Shown here: piece by piece, positions 1-10,640 of the stretch
How the letters are laid out: each line of letters opens with the position of its first letter
Position numbering within the stretch: position 1 is the stretch's first letter
Source of the DNA: Chimonanthus salicifolius
Taxonomy: Eukaryota > Streptophyta > Magnoliopsida > Laurales > Calycanthaceae
Reading direction: 5' to 3'
Assembly: GCA_013350335.1 (NCBI GenBank)
Contig: CM023535.1
Coordinates: 32,768,991 to 32,832,990, forward strand
Length of the DNA stretch: 64,000 bases
Notes under the pieces: generated by a model
What the model was told of the DNA's origin: nothing
The model's database searches: none
Seen by the model: only the letters and a program-made list of their open reading frames with translations
Program-made: the position numbers and the translations under genes

Positions 1-423
1 GCTAAATGGGTCAAATGGCTCAATTGGACCCAATGGGTCAAAATGGATGATTTGACCATTGTATAAGCTCAATTTAAATGAGGTCAAGCTGAACTGATAG
101 GAAATTAGTTATAGCAAAAATGGGTAGGCCTGATCCACGTGTAAAAACCAATTTCAAGTGACCAAAATACCCATAATTGGGTCATGGAGTCAAAAACGGG
201 TCAAGGAGCTAAAGGGGGACCCAACGGGTCGGGTTGACTAGTTTGACCACGGATGACCGTGTGGGCCCTCAATTGAACTCAAGTGTGAGTTAATTCAGCT
301 TGAGTTAGACTGATTGGAAATGAGCTTGATTTAAGAAAAGAGTTGACTCAAATATGGAGCATTAAATGTGATGAGTTGGATGAGTTGGTTTAGAATAAAA
401 ATATTCCGAGTTAAGTGAGTCAA
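1..423 (+). mobile_element. Family A LTR, 5' portion (plus sense), cut at 423
   Basis: This stretch matches the early part of the plus-strand A LTR seen at about 58950-59365: runs of GGGTCAA-type motifs, the ACCCAACGGGTCGGGTTGAC region and the GAGTTGGATGAGTTGG block. The LTR start lies off the left edge. At 423 it is interrupted by a minus-strand LTR. Its natural continuation, beginning AAAACAATGGGAG, resumes at 14458, so 1-423 and 14458-17294 are two halves of one LTR. Confidence 0.75.
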
Positions 424-3385
424 TGTAACACCCCGCCCTCTCCGTGAATTTCAGAGTCTAATTTTTTTTTTTTTATAAACATCGGAAGAGAACGGGCGGC
501 GTCACGACGCGAGTTAAGTTCAGACTACCCAAGTCTGAACCTTAACTGGCCACCCATGTGTACATGGAATAGACCATGATAGTGAATCACACATGGAACT
601 AACATCAACATGCGGAATAATCTTGATAATTGCGGAATAGAAAGACGAGATAGCAAGTAACAGTCTTAAATATTAAATAACATAGATCAACCATCCACAG
701 GTTATTATCCCAATCAAACCATAGCAAATAACGACTTATTACATGTCCAACAATAGTATTCAAATGACAGTAATATAACGTAATCCAAATCCATTATTAA
801 AGCACTTAGGCTCAGCTCCCCTCCCGGTCAATGACCTTTCCTTTCCCTTTGCTTGTACCTGCAATCTCCTCTGAGGATAGAATTAGGGCGTTAGATCAAC
901 GCGCCCAGTAGGTTCCCGAATCAGGGCTACCACATGTTAGCATATAAAACATGCATATACATATCATAATACATGATCATCAAAACAGGTAAAACAATGC
1001 TATGAAATATGCACATGCAATGAGCATCCCCCATCATGTACTTTCATAGCCATCACTTGACGTGCCTTGCACCGACAAGGTAAATTACAACAACATTCAT
1101 CTCTTCTATACAATATGTACATGCAATGGGCAACCCCCATCATGTACAATCGTAGCCATCACTGTAGAACTTCATTCATTATCCCATGACTATGCATGAG
1201 ATGCCAATGCCTGTATGCCATTTGTTAATGCATAATATATCATTTGAAACACATATATTAAAACAAGAGTATCATAAGAAAAACTGGGTAAAAACCGTGG
1301 TTACAAGTAGGTAGGAAACCTACTTAAGAATCACTTCAGTAACTGATCTTTCTTTCGCGTCACCTGGTCACGACCCGCACGTCGTTCGACTTCCGGTACC
1401 TTATCCATATATCAATCAGCAAGTCATAACATCATTTACTTATTCAATCACATCTACGACCCATCCACATCATGTGGGGTTCGACCATGCCCTTGGCCGA
1501 ACATCACCAACTTAGGACTTAACTTCCTACTTTATTTAATCAACTCTTAAGCACTTAACCCTTTTAAAAATGACATGGTTCAGCCCTATGTTGGCCAACC
1601 AATAATCAGCAAGTTAAACTTCCATAACCCACATCAAACACCATATTTTTATATGGTTTAAAACTCACCAACTTCATCAAAACTAACATGGGGTTCACTT
1701 GATCTGGTTGATCCCTCTACTTCTCATGATTATACATGATTTAATCATGTTAACACAACCATGAATTACACATGGTTCAGCCACATAACCAGCCACCGAA
1801 ACAGCAATTTAACTTCACCAAAACACATCACTTACTTACATGGGGTTCGGCCATCCAAGGTGGCCGAACTCAATGTCCATATCTTGGTCTTTTAACCATG
1901 CTTTAGGCATTATTTAAATATGCAATATCAGTATTATATTACTGCCCTTAAACCTCTTAGAAACCATCTAATTAAATTCATTCACAACAGTCCATAAAGT
2001 CCATGGTTTCCATGTTTCAAACACCTTAAAACCAACCATCATTTGCATGGGGTTCGGCCCTCTATGTTGGCCGAACCCAATGGTTATGTTTGCTGTTTTT
2101 AAACCTCAATCATCATGTAATTAACAGCGTATTAACATCAGGTTTTAACTTTAAAAGAAACCATCCAAAAATTAGCCCAATTTCATAGGGTTCGGCCATG
2201 CTCATTGGCCGAACACCATGAAATTGGCTTTGAACATTTGACCCTTTATCTTGGGTTTGAAACCAACACCCAAATCCATGTTTTAACCTCCTTAAAACAT
2301 GCATTCCAAATCCAACAATAACATCTAATATCAGTCCCAAATCATATGGTTTTAATTTCCAAAAAATATCAAAAACAACCATTTGTTTCCATGGGGTTCG
2401 GCCATGCTAAGTGGCCGAACCCAATGTCCATTTCCTTCTTTTAATCCACTGATTTTAGACCATATAAACTTCAGTCCGTATGTCATTCAAATCCATGTTT
2501 TTAACCATTCTAAAACATGTATTTAAATCTTAAATCAAAACCCAAAACAGTCCACAAAATCCATGGTTTTCATGTTTCAAAACATGAAAACCAAGCCATC
2601 TCTTACATGGGGTTCGGCCCTTCATGGTGACCAAACCCAATGGTTATTTTTACCATTTTAAATCCTCCACTAATCAAGGTTAAAACCTTGGTGTATTCGG
2701 CCATAACCATGGCCAATACACACCACATTTGCTCCATGTTATTATACCAAAATAACAAATAAATACTTACCAAACTTCCAATCTTTCTCTTTGCCTTTGG
2801 TCCTTGGTTTCTCCCTTTTATTTCTTCCTTTCTTTTGCTGTTTTGTGCTTGATCTACTGGTGCAAACACCTCTGCTATTCCAGTTAGGAAAAACGAATTT
2901 GAGAGAGGGAGAGAGAGAGAGATGGAAATTCTTGGATTTCCAATGTGAAAAATGGCCAACCTTGTGTGCTTATTGTTTTTGTAGTTCAGCCCCCAAAACT
3001 CCTCCACTCCCTCATAACCTCTTGCACAAACCAATGGGTATTGGGTGCCATCCAAGGCACCCCTTGGCAGCTACCTATGCAGCCATTCAAATCCCCAAGC
3101 ATCTCATCACAATCCCATGTATTCCCATTTAATACATCATGGAAATCACCCCAAACAAGTCCCCAACGTGTGGGACTTGTTTGGGTGGTTAAAGCTGGGC
3201 CAACCTCTTCCAATTCCCACTTGAACTCACTGATTTACAGTCCCATGGGTTTCCATTTTGACTCACCCAACTCAAGGTATTTTTATTCCAACCCAACTCA
3301 TCACATTTAATGCATTTCATTTAATGCACATGAGTTAACTCACCTTTTGATTTAATTCCAACTCACCTCAGTCCCACTCAACTGA
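424..3385 (-). mobile_element. Family A LTR, minus sense, truncated by the assembly gap
   Basis: It begins TGTAACACCCCGCCC on the plus strand, which is the sense 3' end GGGCGGGGTGTTACA. It runs colinear, in reverse, with the complete A LTR at 40541-44013. It carries the shared modules: terminal stem-loop near 519-550, acceptor-like site at 871, hairpin at 1056-1079, palindromes at about 1473, 1840, 2048, 2188, 2391 and 2609, donor at 2770, and leader hairpin at 3151-3184. Alignment to the complete copy implies about 470 bp are missing at the right, inside the gap. Reading frames here are chance and encode nothing recognisable. Confidence 0.85.
871..2770 (-). other. Putative LTR leader intron (family A, minus)
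   Basis: Read on the minus strand, the donor GGTAAGT follows a purine-rich stretch (complement of about 2772-2860). The 3' end reads CTAAC, then about 20 nt later TCTATCCTCAG with AG at 871-872. The interval of 1900 bp matches the 1933 bp interval in the complete A LTR. The palindrome array lies inside it. Splicing is inferred from consensus and conservation only. Confidence 0.5.
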
Positions 3386-3485
3386 NNNNNNNNNNNNNNN
3401 NNNNNNNNNNNNNNNNNNNNNNNNNNNNNNNNNNNNNNNNNNNNNNNNNNNNNNNNNNNNNNNNNNNNNNNNNNNNNNNNNNNNN
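3386..3485. other. Assembly gap of exactly 100 N
   Basis: One hundred N is a conventional placeholder for unknown length. The two sides belong to different LTR families: A minus on the left, B minus on the right. About 470 bp of the A LTR and about 1.76 kb of the B LTR are absent, judged against complete copies in this window. The true missing length is therefore probably at least 2.2 kb. Confidence 0.97.
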
Positions 3486-5541
3486 TTTCATGGTTTCCAT
3501 GGTTTCCATGGGGTTCTCAACATGAAAACCAACATCATTTTACATGGGGTTCGGCCCTCTATCATGGCTGAACCCAATGATTACGTTTACTGTTTTTAAA
3601 CCTCAATTAACCATGTAATAACTGTATATCTAAATCAGGTTTTTAACCTTCAAACAACCATCCAAAATTAGCCCAATTTCATAGGGTTCGGCCATGCTTA
3701 TTGGCCGAACACCATGAGATTAATTTTGAACATTTAGTCCTTCATCTTAGGTCTGAAACCAGCACCCAAATCCATGTTTTTTTTAACCATTCTAAAACAT
3801 GTATTTACATCTTAAAATAATAACCCAAAACAGTCCACCAACTTCATGGTTTATTTGTTCCAAATACATCAAAACCAAACCATTATTTGCATGGGGTTCG
3901 GCCCTCCATGGTGGCCGAACCCTATGACCTTTGATTTTGAATTTCTTCATCATTCATCTAAGTCCAAAACAAACTTCCTTATTTATGTTTTAACCTTTTT
4001 AAAACACACACTTAAAATCATCTAAAAACAGTCCCAAATTTGTATGGTTTTAATTTCCAAAAACCATCTAAATAAATCCATTATTTCCATGGGGTTTGGC
4101 CATCCAATGGGCCGAACCCTATGGTCCATCTTTTTATCTCATTCATGTACTTCCAACCAATATTTAACCTTTGTTAGATTCAGCCATCCAATGGCCGGAT
4201 CATGATTTAAAAATTGTTCATCGAAAAACCTACTGTTTCCGCGACTCCTCCACTTGATCTTCACTCCCGCTTGTTCCTTCCCTTTTGCTGATCTTGTCTT
4301 GATGAAAAGGGATCAATCCAAGGACTGATTAACACCCAGCTGCTGTTCTTAGTGTTTGGGAAGACAGAGGACGACCAAGAGAAAGGGAGAGAGAGAGAGA
4401 GAGAGAGAGAGAAATGGGCACCCTTTGTTTAATCAAAATCAGCCCAAGATTAACCTTGTGTAACTCCCATTGCCTTTACCCTAAACTTTATGTTACTTGG
4501 GGGTTTCATCATGAGATGAAACCTCCCCATGTTCCCAACGTCCCTTGTTGATTGAACTTGTGTAACCCCCACTTCTTAACTCCTTTTCTCATTACCTTTG
4601 CATGTGAGAGTTTCATTTAAAAAAATGAAACTCTCCTAGGCTCCAACGGTTTTAGCCCTACCTTCAACATGTAAACCAAGAGTTGAATTTGAAATGCCAT
4701 TATCTCTTTGTGTAACTTCATAAACAGCAGCTCCAACTTTGGGGTTTATTTGCATGAAAATAATGATCCAAACTACACCAACGTCTTCCATGTATAATTT
4801 TGTGATTATTTGCATTCTCTATTTTATTGATTTCTCATTATCCTTGCATTTGTACCTCTCAAACAGACATCCCACTAACTCCATTGTAGCTGTTACATGC
4901 AAGCAATATTCTCATGCATCCAACGTCCCTATGCATTCTATTTAATTTCAAAATGTAACTCCCATTTAAAATGTAACTCCCATTTTATTCATCACCTAAA
5001 TGGGGGTTACATGCATGGTAATGTCTCCCATGCTCCAACGTTTTTTCCTTGCTCAAAATTTGGAATTTAAAACACATCTCCTCTCATTCACACACTTCAC
5101 TCACTTACATTAAAAAAATACATATTCATCCAACTCATTTATTCAACTCACCCAACCAAAGTCATTCATTTAATTTAACTTAACTAATAAATTCAACTCA
5201 ACTTAACCCATCATTCATTTCAACTCAAACCAAACTCAAGCAATTAATAAACTTAAATTAACTAAGCTTGAACTCAATCCATGGTTAATCATGCCATTCA
5301 CGACCCATTGGGTCCCATCTAGCCATTTTGACCCATTTATCAAAATTTGACCCAAATATGATTCTTAACCCGTTTAAATTCATCTTATCCATTTATTTGT
5401 TTTATAAACAAACTACCCTCCTTTGGGTCTTCATTGAGCCCTTGACCCATTTAAATTCAAATCAATTTTATCACAATGGCAATTCCGTAAATATGAATAT
5501 TTTCATATAAAATGATAACTTTGAAATTCCAGGGTGTTACA
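3486..5541 (-). repeat. Family B 3' LTR, partial
   Basis: It is colinear with 12404-14457 at about 99% identity by eye. It ends AGGGTGTTACA at 5541. It contains palindromes at about 3543, 3684, 3891 and 4088, the donor-like GTAGGT (sense) at 4233, and a GA microsatellite near 4384-4412. In sense that microsatellite is a CT tract typical of plant 5' leaders. No protein is recognisable in its short frames. Confidence 0.9.
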
Positions 5542-5550
5542 ATACAATAC

Positions 5551-5560
5551 TCTTTTTATA
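5551..5560 (-). other. Purine tract before the B 3' LTR (candidate PPT)
   Basis: In sense it reads TATAAAAAGA and lies 9 nt before the LTR start, after the conserved GGGACGAAAAT box. It is the expected plus-strand primer region. The short spacer before TGTAAC is also seen in A and C. Confidence 0.5.
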
Positions 5561-5603
5561 ATTTTCGTCCCGAAAATCGAACGAAGTAGGATTTCAAAGT
5601 AAT

Positions 5604-7232
5604 TCATACAAACAATTCAGGGTGAGATGTTCTCATCTCCGATTCCAATTCCCAAGTGGCCTCCTCAACACCATGTTGATCCCAAACCACCTTGACGAAC
5701 TGAATCGCTCGGTTACGCAACACCCTTTGCTCACTCTCCAATATTCTGACCGGTTTCTCTACATAAGTGACGTCGCTTTGCACATCTATATCTTGCACAT
5801 TCAAAACATGTGACGGATCAGGGTTGTACTTCCTCAGCATTGACACATGGAATACATCATGTAGAGACGCCAATTGCGAAGGAAGTGCCAATTGATAGGC
5901 TACATCTCCCATCCTTCTGATAATTGAAAACGGTCCCACATATCTTGGCGACAATTTTCCTTTCTTCCCAAATCTCATGTGCCCTTTTCGTGGCGAGACC
6001 TTCAAGAATACCATGTCTCCCACTTCAAATTCGAGAAACCTCCTCCTCTTATCAGCATAGCTCTTTTGCCGACTCTGTGCGGTCAACAAATGTTGACGTA
6101 TCAACTGGTTCTGTGCAGTAGTTTCTGCAACCATCTCGGGTCCCATCAGTGCATGTTCGCCAACCTCAGTCCAGCACACTGGTGACCTGCATGGTCTACC
6201 ATACAAAGCTTCGAATGGTGCCATCTGGAGGCTTGCCTGGTAGCTATTGTTATAAGAAAATTCCACCAATGGCAAATGATCCTCCCATCCACCTTTGAAG
6301 TCTAGCATGCACGCCCTCAACATGTCCTCCAGCGTTTGTATTGTTCTTTCCGATTGTCCATCGGTCTGTGGATGGAATGCTGTGCTAATAAGTAGATCGG
6401 TTCCCATGGCCGACTGCATGCTCTGCCACACCCTGCCGGTGAATCGGCCATCTCTATCAGACACTATAGTCTGTGGAATACCATGTAATCTGATGATGTC
6501 TTTGATATATCTCCGTCCCAATGTCTCTGATGAATCCGTCATCTTGATAGGAATAAAATGCGCGGACTTGGTCAATCGGTCTACCACAACCCATATAGCG
6601 TCATTGCCCTTCGAGGACCTCGGCAACCCCGTCACAAAGTCCATGGAAATGTGCTCCCATTTCCATTCCGGCACTGCTAAGGGTTTGAGTAACCCTGGTG
6701 GCTTCTGATGTTCCGTCTTAACCTGCTGACAAGTTAAACAATGAGCCACGAACTCAGCAACGTCCTTCTTGAGTCCATGCCACCAATAATGTCTTTTTAA
6801 GTCATGATACATTTTTGTGCTACCCGGATGAATGGACAACTTGCTCTGATGTGCCTCTACCAATAATTCTTTTCTGCAGCTTCTTGGCACATAAATTCTA
6901 CCCCGGAACATAAGACCCTGTCCTGGTCGTAATTCCCAATCCGGTACAACCTCGCCAATGGACATCTTGGCCCATGTCTCTGCCATTTCCGGATCTGTTC
7001 GTTGCTCCTGTTCAATCTTTGTAACCATGTTGGATCGTATGATCAAATTGTACATACTCCCATGGTTTGTGATGTATAGATTAAACTCACGAATGGAATT
7101 CAACATCTCCCATTCAGTCCTGATCAAACATGCCACTGATGCATGAGACATGCGGCTGAGAGCATCCGCCACTTTGTTGGCCTTTCCCGGATGATATCGG
7201 AGCGCAAATTCATAGTCCGCCAGATATTCCAT
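5604..7232 (-). CDS. Pol C-terminal part: RNase H end, integrase and chromodomain (family B)
   Basis: This frame of 542 codons is the downstream half of the family B polyprotein. The integrase joins element cDNA to host DNA in the nucleus. The first 30 residues are the RNase H to integrase linker (HPGKANKVADALSR). The zinc-binding HHCC motif is H128, H135, C165 and C168. The catalytic triad is D198, D259 and E295, with the usual 35-residue second spacing. A GPF-type module (KLSPRYVGPFSIIRRMG) follows near residue 430, and a chromodomain-like tail (about 485-540) ends in EEATWELESEM. All key residues are present. The frame is in phase with the upstream Gag-Pol frame and separated from it only by a TAG where relatives have Gln. 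Its apparent start Met is therefore just an internal codon, and it is probably not translated independently. Confidence 0.95.
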   Translation of the reverse strand: MEYLADYEFALRYHPGKANKVADALSRMSHASVACLIRTEWEMLNSIREFNLYITNHGSMYNLIIRSNMVTKIEQEQRTDPEMAETWAKMSIGEVVPDWELRPGQGLMFRGRIYVPRSCRKELLVEAHQSKLSIHPGSTKMYHDLKRHYWWHGLKKDVAEFVAHCLTCQQVKTEHQKPPGLLKPLAVPEWKWEHISMDFVTGLPRSSKGNDAIWVVVDRLTKSAHFIPIKMTDSSETLGRRYIKDIIRLHGIPQTIVSDRDGRFTGRVWQSMQSAMGTDLLISTAFHPQTDGQSERTIQTLEDMLRACMLDFKGGWEDHLPLVEFSYNNSYQASLQMAPFEALYGRPCRSPVCWTEVGEHALMGPEMVAETTAQNQLIRQHLLTAQSRQKSYADKRRRFLEFEVGDMVFLKVSPRKGHMRFGKKGKLSPRYVGPFSIIRRMGDVAYQLALPSQLASLHDVFHVSMLRKYNPDPSHVLNVQDIDVQSDVTYVEKPVRILESEQRVLRNRAIQFVKVVWDQHGVEEATWELESEMRTSHPELFV

Positions 7233-7241
7233 CCATCTGCG

Positions 7242-10235
7242 CTACCTCAGGTTGAGCTCTTTCTGATCAAATAAATACTTCAAGCTCTTGTGATCTGAAA
7301 ATACTTCAAACTTCTCCCCATATAGATAGTGTCTCCAACTTTTGAGAGCGAAGACCACCGCAGCTAATTCCAGATCATGTGTGGGGTAGAGGTGTTCATG
7401 TATCTTTAGTTGTCTTGAACCATATGTTACCACCCGATCACGTTGCATGAGTGAACATCCCAGTCCCTCTCCTGATGCATCACATTGTACTTCATAACCT
7501 TTGCCCCTTTCCGGCAAAACTAGAATAGGAGCAGTTGTAAGTCTCTCTTTCAGCTCCTCAAATCTCTGGTTGCACAACTCTGACCATTCATATTTGACTC
7601 CTTTTTGCGTGAGTCGAGTCAATGGGGATGCAATTTTGGAGAAGTCCATGATAAACTTCCTATAATATCCAGCCAAACCCAGAAAACTACGGATTTCAGT
7701 GACATTCTTTGGTGCTTTCCACTCACTTACTGCTGCCACCTTAGCCGGATCAACGGCTATACCATCTGCTGTTATAACATGCCCCAAGAATTTGACCTCA
7801 GGTAGCCAAAATTCACATTTGCTTGCTTTGGCATACAACTGGTTCTGTCTCAAGGTGTTCCATACTATTCGAAGATGCTCAGCATGATCCTCCTGACTCT
7901 TGGAATAGATCAGGATATCGTCAATGAACACTATAACAAACCGATCCAGATATGGACGGAATATTCTGTTCATTAAGTCCATGAACACAGCCGGTGCGTT
8001 GGTAAACCCAAATGGCATGACTACAAATTCAAATAGTCCATACCGTGTTCTGAAAGCTGTCTTTTCGATATCTTCCTCCCTGACCCGGATTTGATGATAA
8101 CCGGACATCAGGTCAATCTTGGAAAAATGACTGGATCCCCTCAACTGATCGAATAAATCATCGATCCTGGGTAGAGGATACTTGTTCCGGACAGTTAGCT
8201 GATTCAACTTCCGGTAGTCCACACACATTCTGAGTGAACCATCCTTCTTTTTCACGAACAACACTGGAGCTCCCCATGACGATGTGCTGTTCCGAATGCA
8301 TCCCAGTCTAAGTAATTCATCAAGCTGCTTCTTCAACTCGGACATTTCTGCTGGTGCCATCCGATAATGGGGTAGAGACACTGGTGAGGTACCAGGATAT
8401 AGCTTGATCTCAAAATTGAGCTCCCTCATAGGCGGTATACCAGGAAGTTCTTTTGGAAAGACATCAACAAATTCTTTCACAATTGCTGGAAGTTCAGTGA
8501 CTGGTGCTTTGTTGATGACAATATTGTTCAACACCAAATGATGCAACCCTTCCTGCAATCTGCTTTGCTTGTCGGCACGAACTATATACTGCTTTCCCTC
8601 GGGTGACCAAAATGTCACTCTTCGGCGGTAACAATCAATATTGGCTTCATAACCAGCCAACCAGTCCATGCCAAATATAATATCGTACTCCGTCATGTCG
8701 AGTACCAAATAATTGAACTCAAATCTGAGTCCAGCGAGTTCTGTATTTATGGCCGTGCATATAAGTCCCAAAGACGTGTCTCCGACAGGGGATACTACTG
8801 TGAGTGTGGTGGACAGCTTTTGAACTAGTGTTCCAGTAGCAGTTATAAAGGATGCAGATATAAAAGAGTGCGATGCTCCAGAATCAAACAATGCATAAGC
8901 ATAAGAACTATTGACAACGGCCATACCTTGAATCACAGAATGATCCACATCCTCAGGAGGTTCCAGAGCAAATAGTCGTCCAGATCCGGTAGGATTAGGC
9001 GCCCGTCCCGCCTGATTATATGTCCTGCCTCCTCGGGAGTTAGCTGGCCTAGCTGGTGGACGGAAAGATCCTCTGGAATATGAGAGCCTATTGAGCTTTG
9101 GACAATCTCTCTTGAAGTGACCCGGCTGATTACAGTGGAAACAATTGTTCACCCCTCTGAATGTCTGGGTGACTGATGCAGATGGGGAGGGCTGGTTGGG
9201 ACGAAAGCTCCCCGCGGACCCAGTAGATGGTGAGGGTCTACTGAAGTTCGGACGGAACCTCTTGTTGGGCTGAAACCCACCCCTCCCACTTGGAGCTCGA
9301 CGATTGTCAAACCGCACTATTGCATTCAACTCCTGTTCTGCTATTGTGGCCTTGCTGACCACCTCAGCCAATGTGGTGCACTTAAATATGGTCACTTTGG
9401 CCTTGATGTTTGGCCGTAGACCCCTCTCAAACTTTCTTGCCTTGCGAAGTTCTGTGTCCACCATATAGAATGCATAAATGGATAAACTGAGAAATTCACG
9501 GTGATACTCTGCCACCGTCATAGAGCCCTGTACCAAGGACAGAAACAGTTCCATATGTCGCTCCTTCTCCTCCTCCGGAAAGTAATGTTCCAGAAAGGTT
9601 GCTGAAAACTCATTCCATGTCATGGCCGTCCTCTCCCTCACTGGTATGAGTTCCCTCTGCTTCTCCACCACCTCCCACCATTTACCGGCATCTTCTATCA
9701 ATTGTGAAGTAGCCAGTAAAATCCTGTCAGCATGACTCGAGATCTTAAGTAATTTTAAGATCTGAGTGATCTTCTTCAGCCAGTGCTCGGCTCCGACAGC
9801 CCCTTCCTTCCCTTTAAAGTAGGGAGGACGTTGTTGTTGAAATTCTCGTGCCATACTCCGGTCACTGGCATCCCTGGAACTTTCACTCCCATTCATATGT
9901 TGCTGGAGCACTGAGGTTACCACTGCTTGGACTAATCCTTGAAGCTCAGGCGGCACATGTGGTATATGTACACCACTGTTTCCTTCTCCCTCCTTCTGTG
10001 ATGCATTCTCACTCCCCTTTTCTTCCCTCCATGAGTGCTGTGATTCTTCCCCATTGTGAGACTTTTCATGAACAGGTTGCTCCTCATCAGGTTGGGTTAC
10101 CTCTTTCTCATGTATAGACGGCTCCTTCTCATGCACAGATTTTTCGTGTTGTGGTAACACTTTCTCATGTTGCGTGATTTGCAACACCTTTTCCTTCCCT
10201 TTTTGGTTCTGAGGGATCCTTCTCTTTGGAGCCAT
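7242..10235 (-). CDS. Gag-Pol: capsid, zinc knuckle, protease, RT and RNase H (family B)
   Basis: This frame of 997 codons starts at the first ATG after the leader. Residues 22-59 hold an unusual series of HEK repeats. The Gag capsid domain spans about 130-310, followed by an Arg/Ser/Pro-rich linker. The CCHC zinc knuckle is C365, C368, H373 and C378. The aspartic protease motif FDSGAS has D451. RT runs from about 600 to 850 with the catalytic FIDD at D772 and D773. RNase H has its first Asp at D919. The frame ends at a TAG just after QKELNLR, where the family continues with Gln-Arg-Arg-Trp. One point mutation thus separates integrase from the rest. Gag packages the RNA; PR, RT and RH process it and copy it in cytoplasmic particles. 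Codon use and motifs look functional apart from that stop. Confidence 0.95.
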   Translation of the reverse strand: MAPKRRIPQNQKGKEKVLQITQHEKVLPQHEKSVHEKEPSIHEKEVTQPDEEQPVHEKSHNGEESQHSWREEKGSENASQKEGEGNSGVHIPHVPPELQGLVQAVVTSVLQQHMNGSESSRDASDRSMAREFQQQRPPYFKGKEGAVGAEHWLKKITQILKLLKISSHADRILLATSQLIEDAGKWWEVVEKQRELIPVRERTAMTWNEFSATFLEHYFPEEEKERHMELFLSLVQGSMTVAEYHREFLSLSIYAFYMVDTELRKARKFERGLRPNIKAKVTIFKCTTLAEVVSKATIAEQELNAIVRFDNRRAPSGRGGFQPNKRFRPNFSRPSPSTGSAGSFRPNQPSPSASVTQTFRGVNNCFHCNQPGHFKRDCPKLNRLSYSRGSFRPPARPANSRGGRTYNQAGRAPNPTGSGRLFALEPPEDVDHSVIQGMAVVNSSYAYALFDSGASHSFISASFITATGTLVQKLSTTLTVVSPVGDTSLGLICTAINTELAGLRFEFNYLVLDMTEYDIIFGMDWLAGYEANIDCYRRRVTFWSPEGKQYIVRADKQSRLQEGLHHLVLNNIVINKAPVTELPAIVKEFVDVFPKELPGIPPMRELNFEIKLYPGTSPVSLPHYRMAPAEMSELKKQLDELLRLGCIRNSTSSWGAPVLFVKKKDGSLRMCVDYRKLNQLTVRNKYPLPRIDDLFDQLRGSSHFSKIDLMSGYHQIRVREEDIEKTAFRTRYGLFEFVVMPFGFTNAPAVFMDLMNRIFRPYLDRFVIVFIDDILIYSKSQEDHAEHLRIVWNTLRQNQLYAKASKCEFWLPEVKFLGHVITADGIAVDPAKVAAVSEWKAPKNVTEIRSFLGLAGYYRKFIMDFSKIASPLTRLTQKGVKYEWSELCNQRFEELKERLTTAPILVLPERGKGYEVQCDASGEGLGCSLMQRDRVVTYGSRQLKIHEHLYPTHDLELAAVVFALKSWRHYLYGEKFEVFSDHKSLKYLFDQKELNLR

Positions 10236-10640
10236 TTCCCTAAGTCATAAAAACATTATTGACTTAGTTTCCTCGTACAGTTTGTATTTTTCACAATTTT
10301 GGGGAGATTTCCAAATAAGCACACTTGGTTTTCTATTTGTTTTTGAGGGGAGAGTCTTTAAATTTCCTATGTTTGTTTTTCTCAATTGGGGAGTATTGGG
10401 GAATGTATATCCTATTTTTCTACGTTTGACAGATCAATTATAATAATGTACTTTTGCTATCTTTCACTGTTGTTCTCAGTTTGATTTGTTCAGTCCGAGT
10501 CCACGAAGTAAATTAATCCGGCCCCCAGTCAGCGGACTCCGAAGAGTCGGTCAGTTGGGATTCTTATCCGTCAGTGAGACATGAAACCGTCATAATCTTA
10601 CTTCGGAAGATTCAACTTCCCATTTCGCTCTGGTACCAAC
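10236..10640 (-). other. Untranslated leader of family B, with primer site and UUCG hairpin
   Basis: The leader lies between the 5' LTR and Gag. In sense it starts with the primer site (complement of 10627-10638: TGGTACCAGAGC, one mismatch to iMet). It then carries the block conserved in A, C and D containing a GACTC-UUCG-GAGTC hairpin (complement of 10535-10548). T-rich sequence with repeated TTGGGGA motifs follows up to the Gag ATG. No ORF is supported. Confidence 0.8.
10627..10638 (-). other. Primer binding site, tRNA-iMet type (family B)
   Basis: In sense it is TGGTACCAGAGC, 2 nt after the LTR end. It matches the plant initiator tRNA 3' complement TGGTATCAGAGC at 11 of 12 positions. Confidence 0.85.

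Noticed and set aside
2603..3132. Several frames of 75-150 codons in the A LTR
   Set aside because: They overlap on both strands inside the LTR leader and are disrupted in other A copies.
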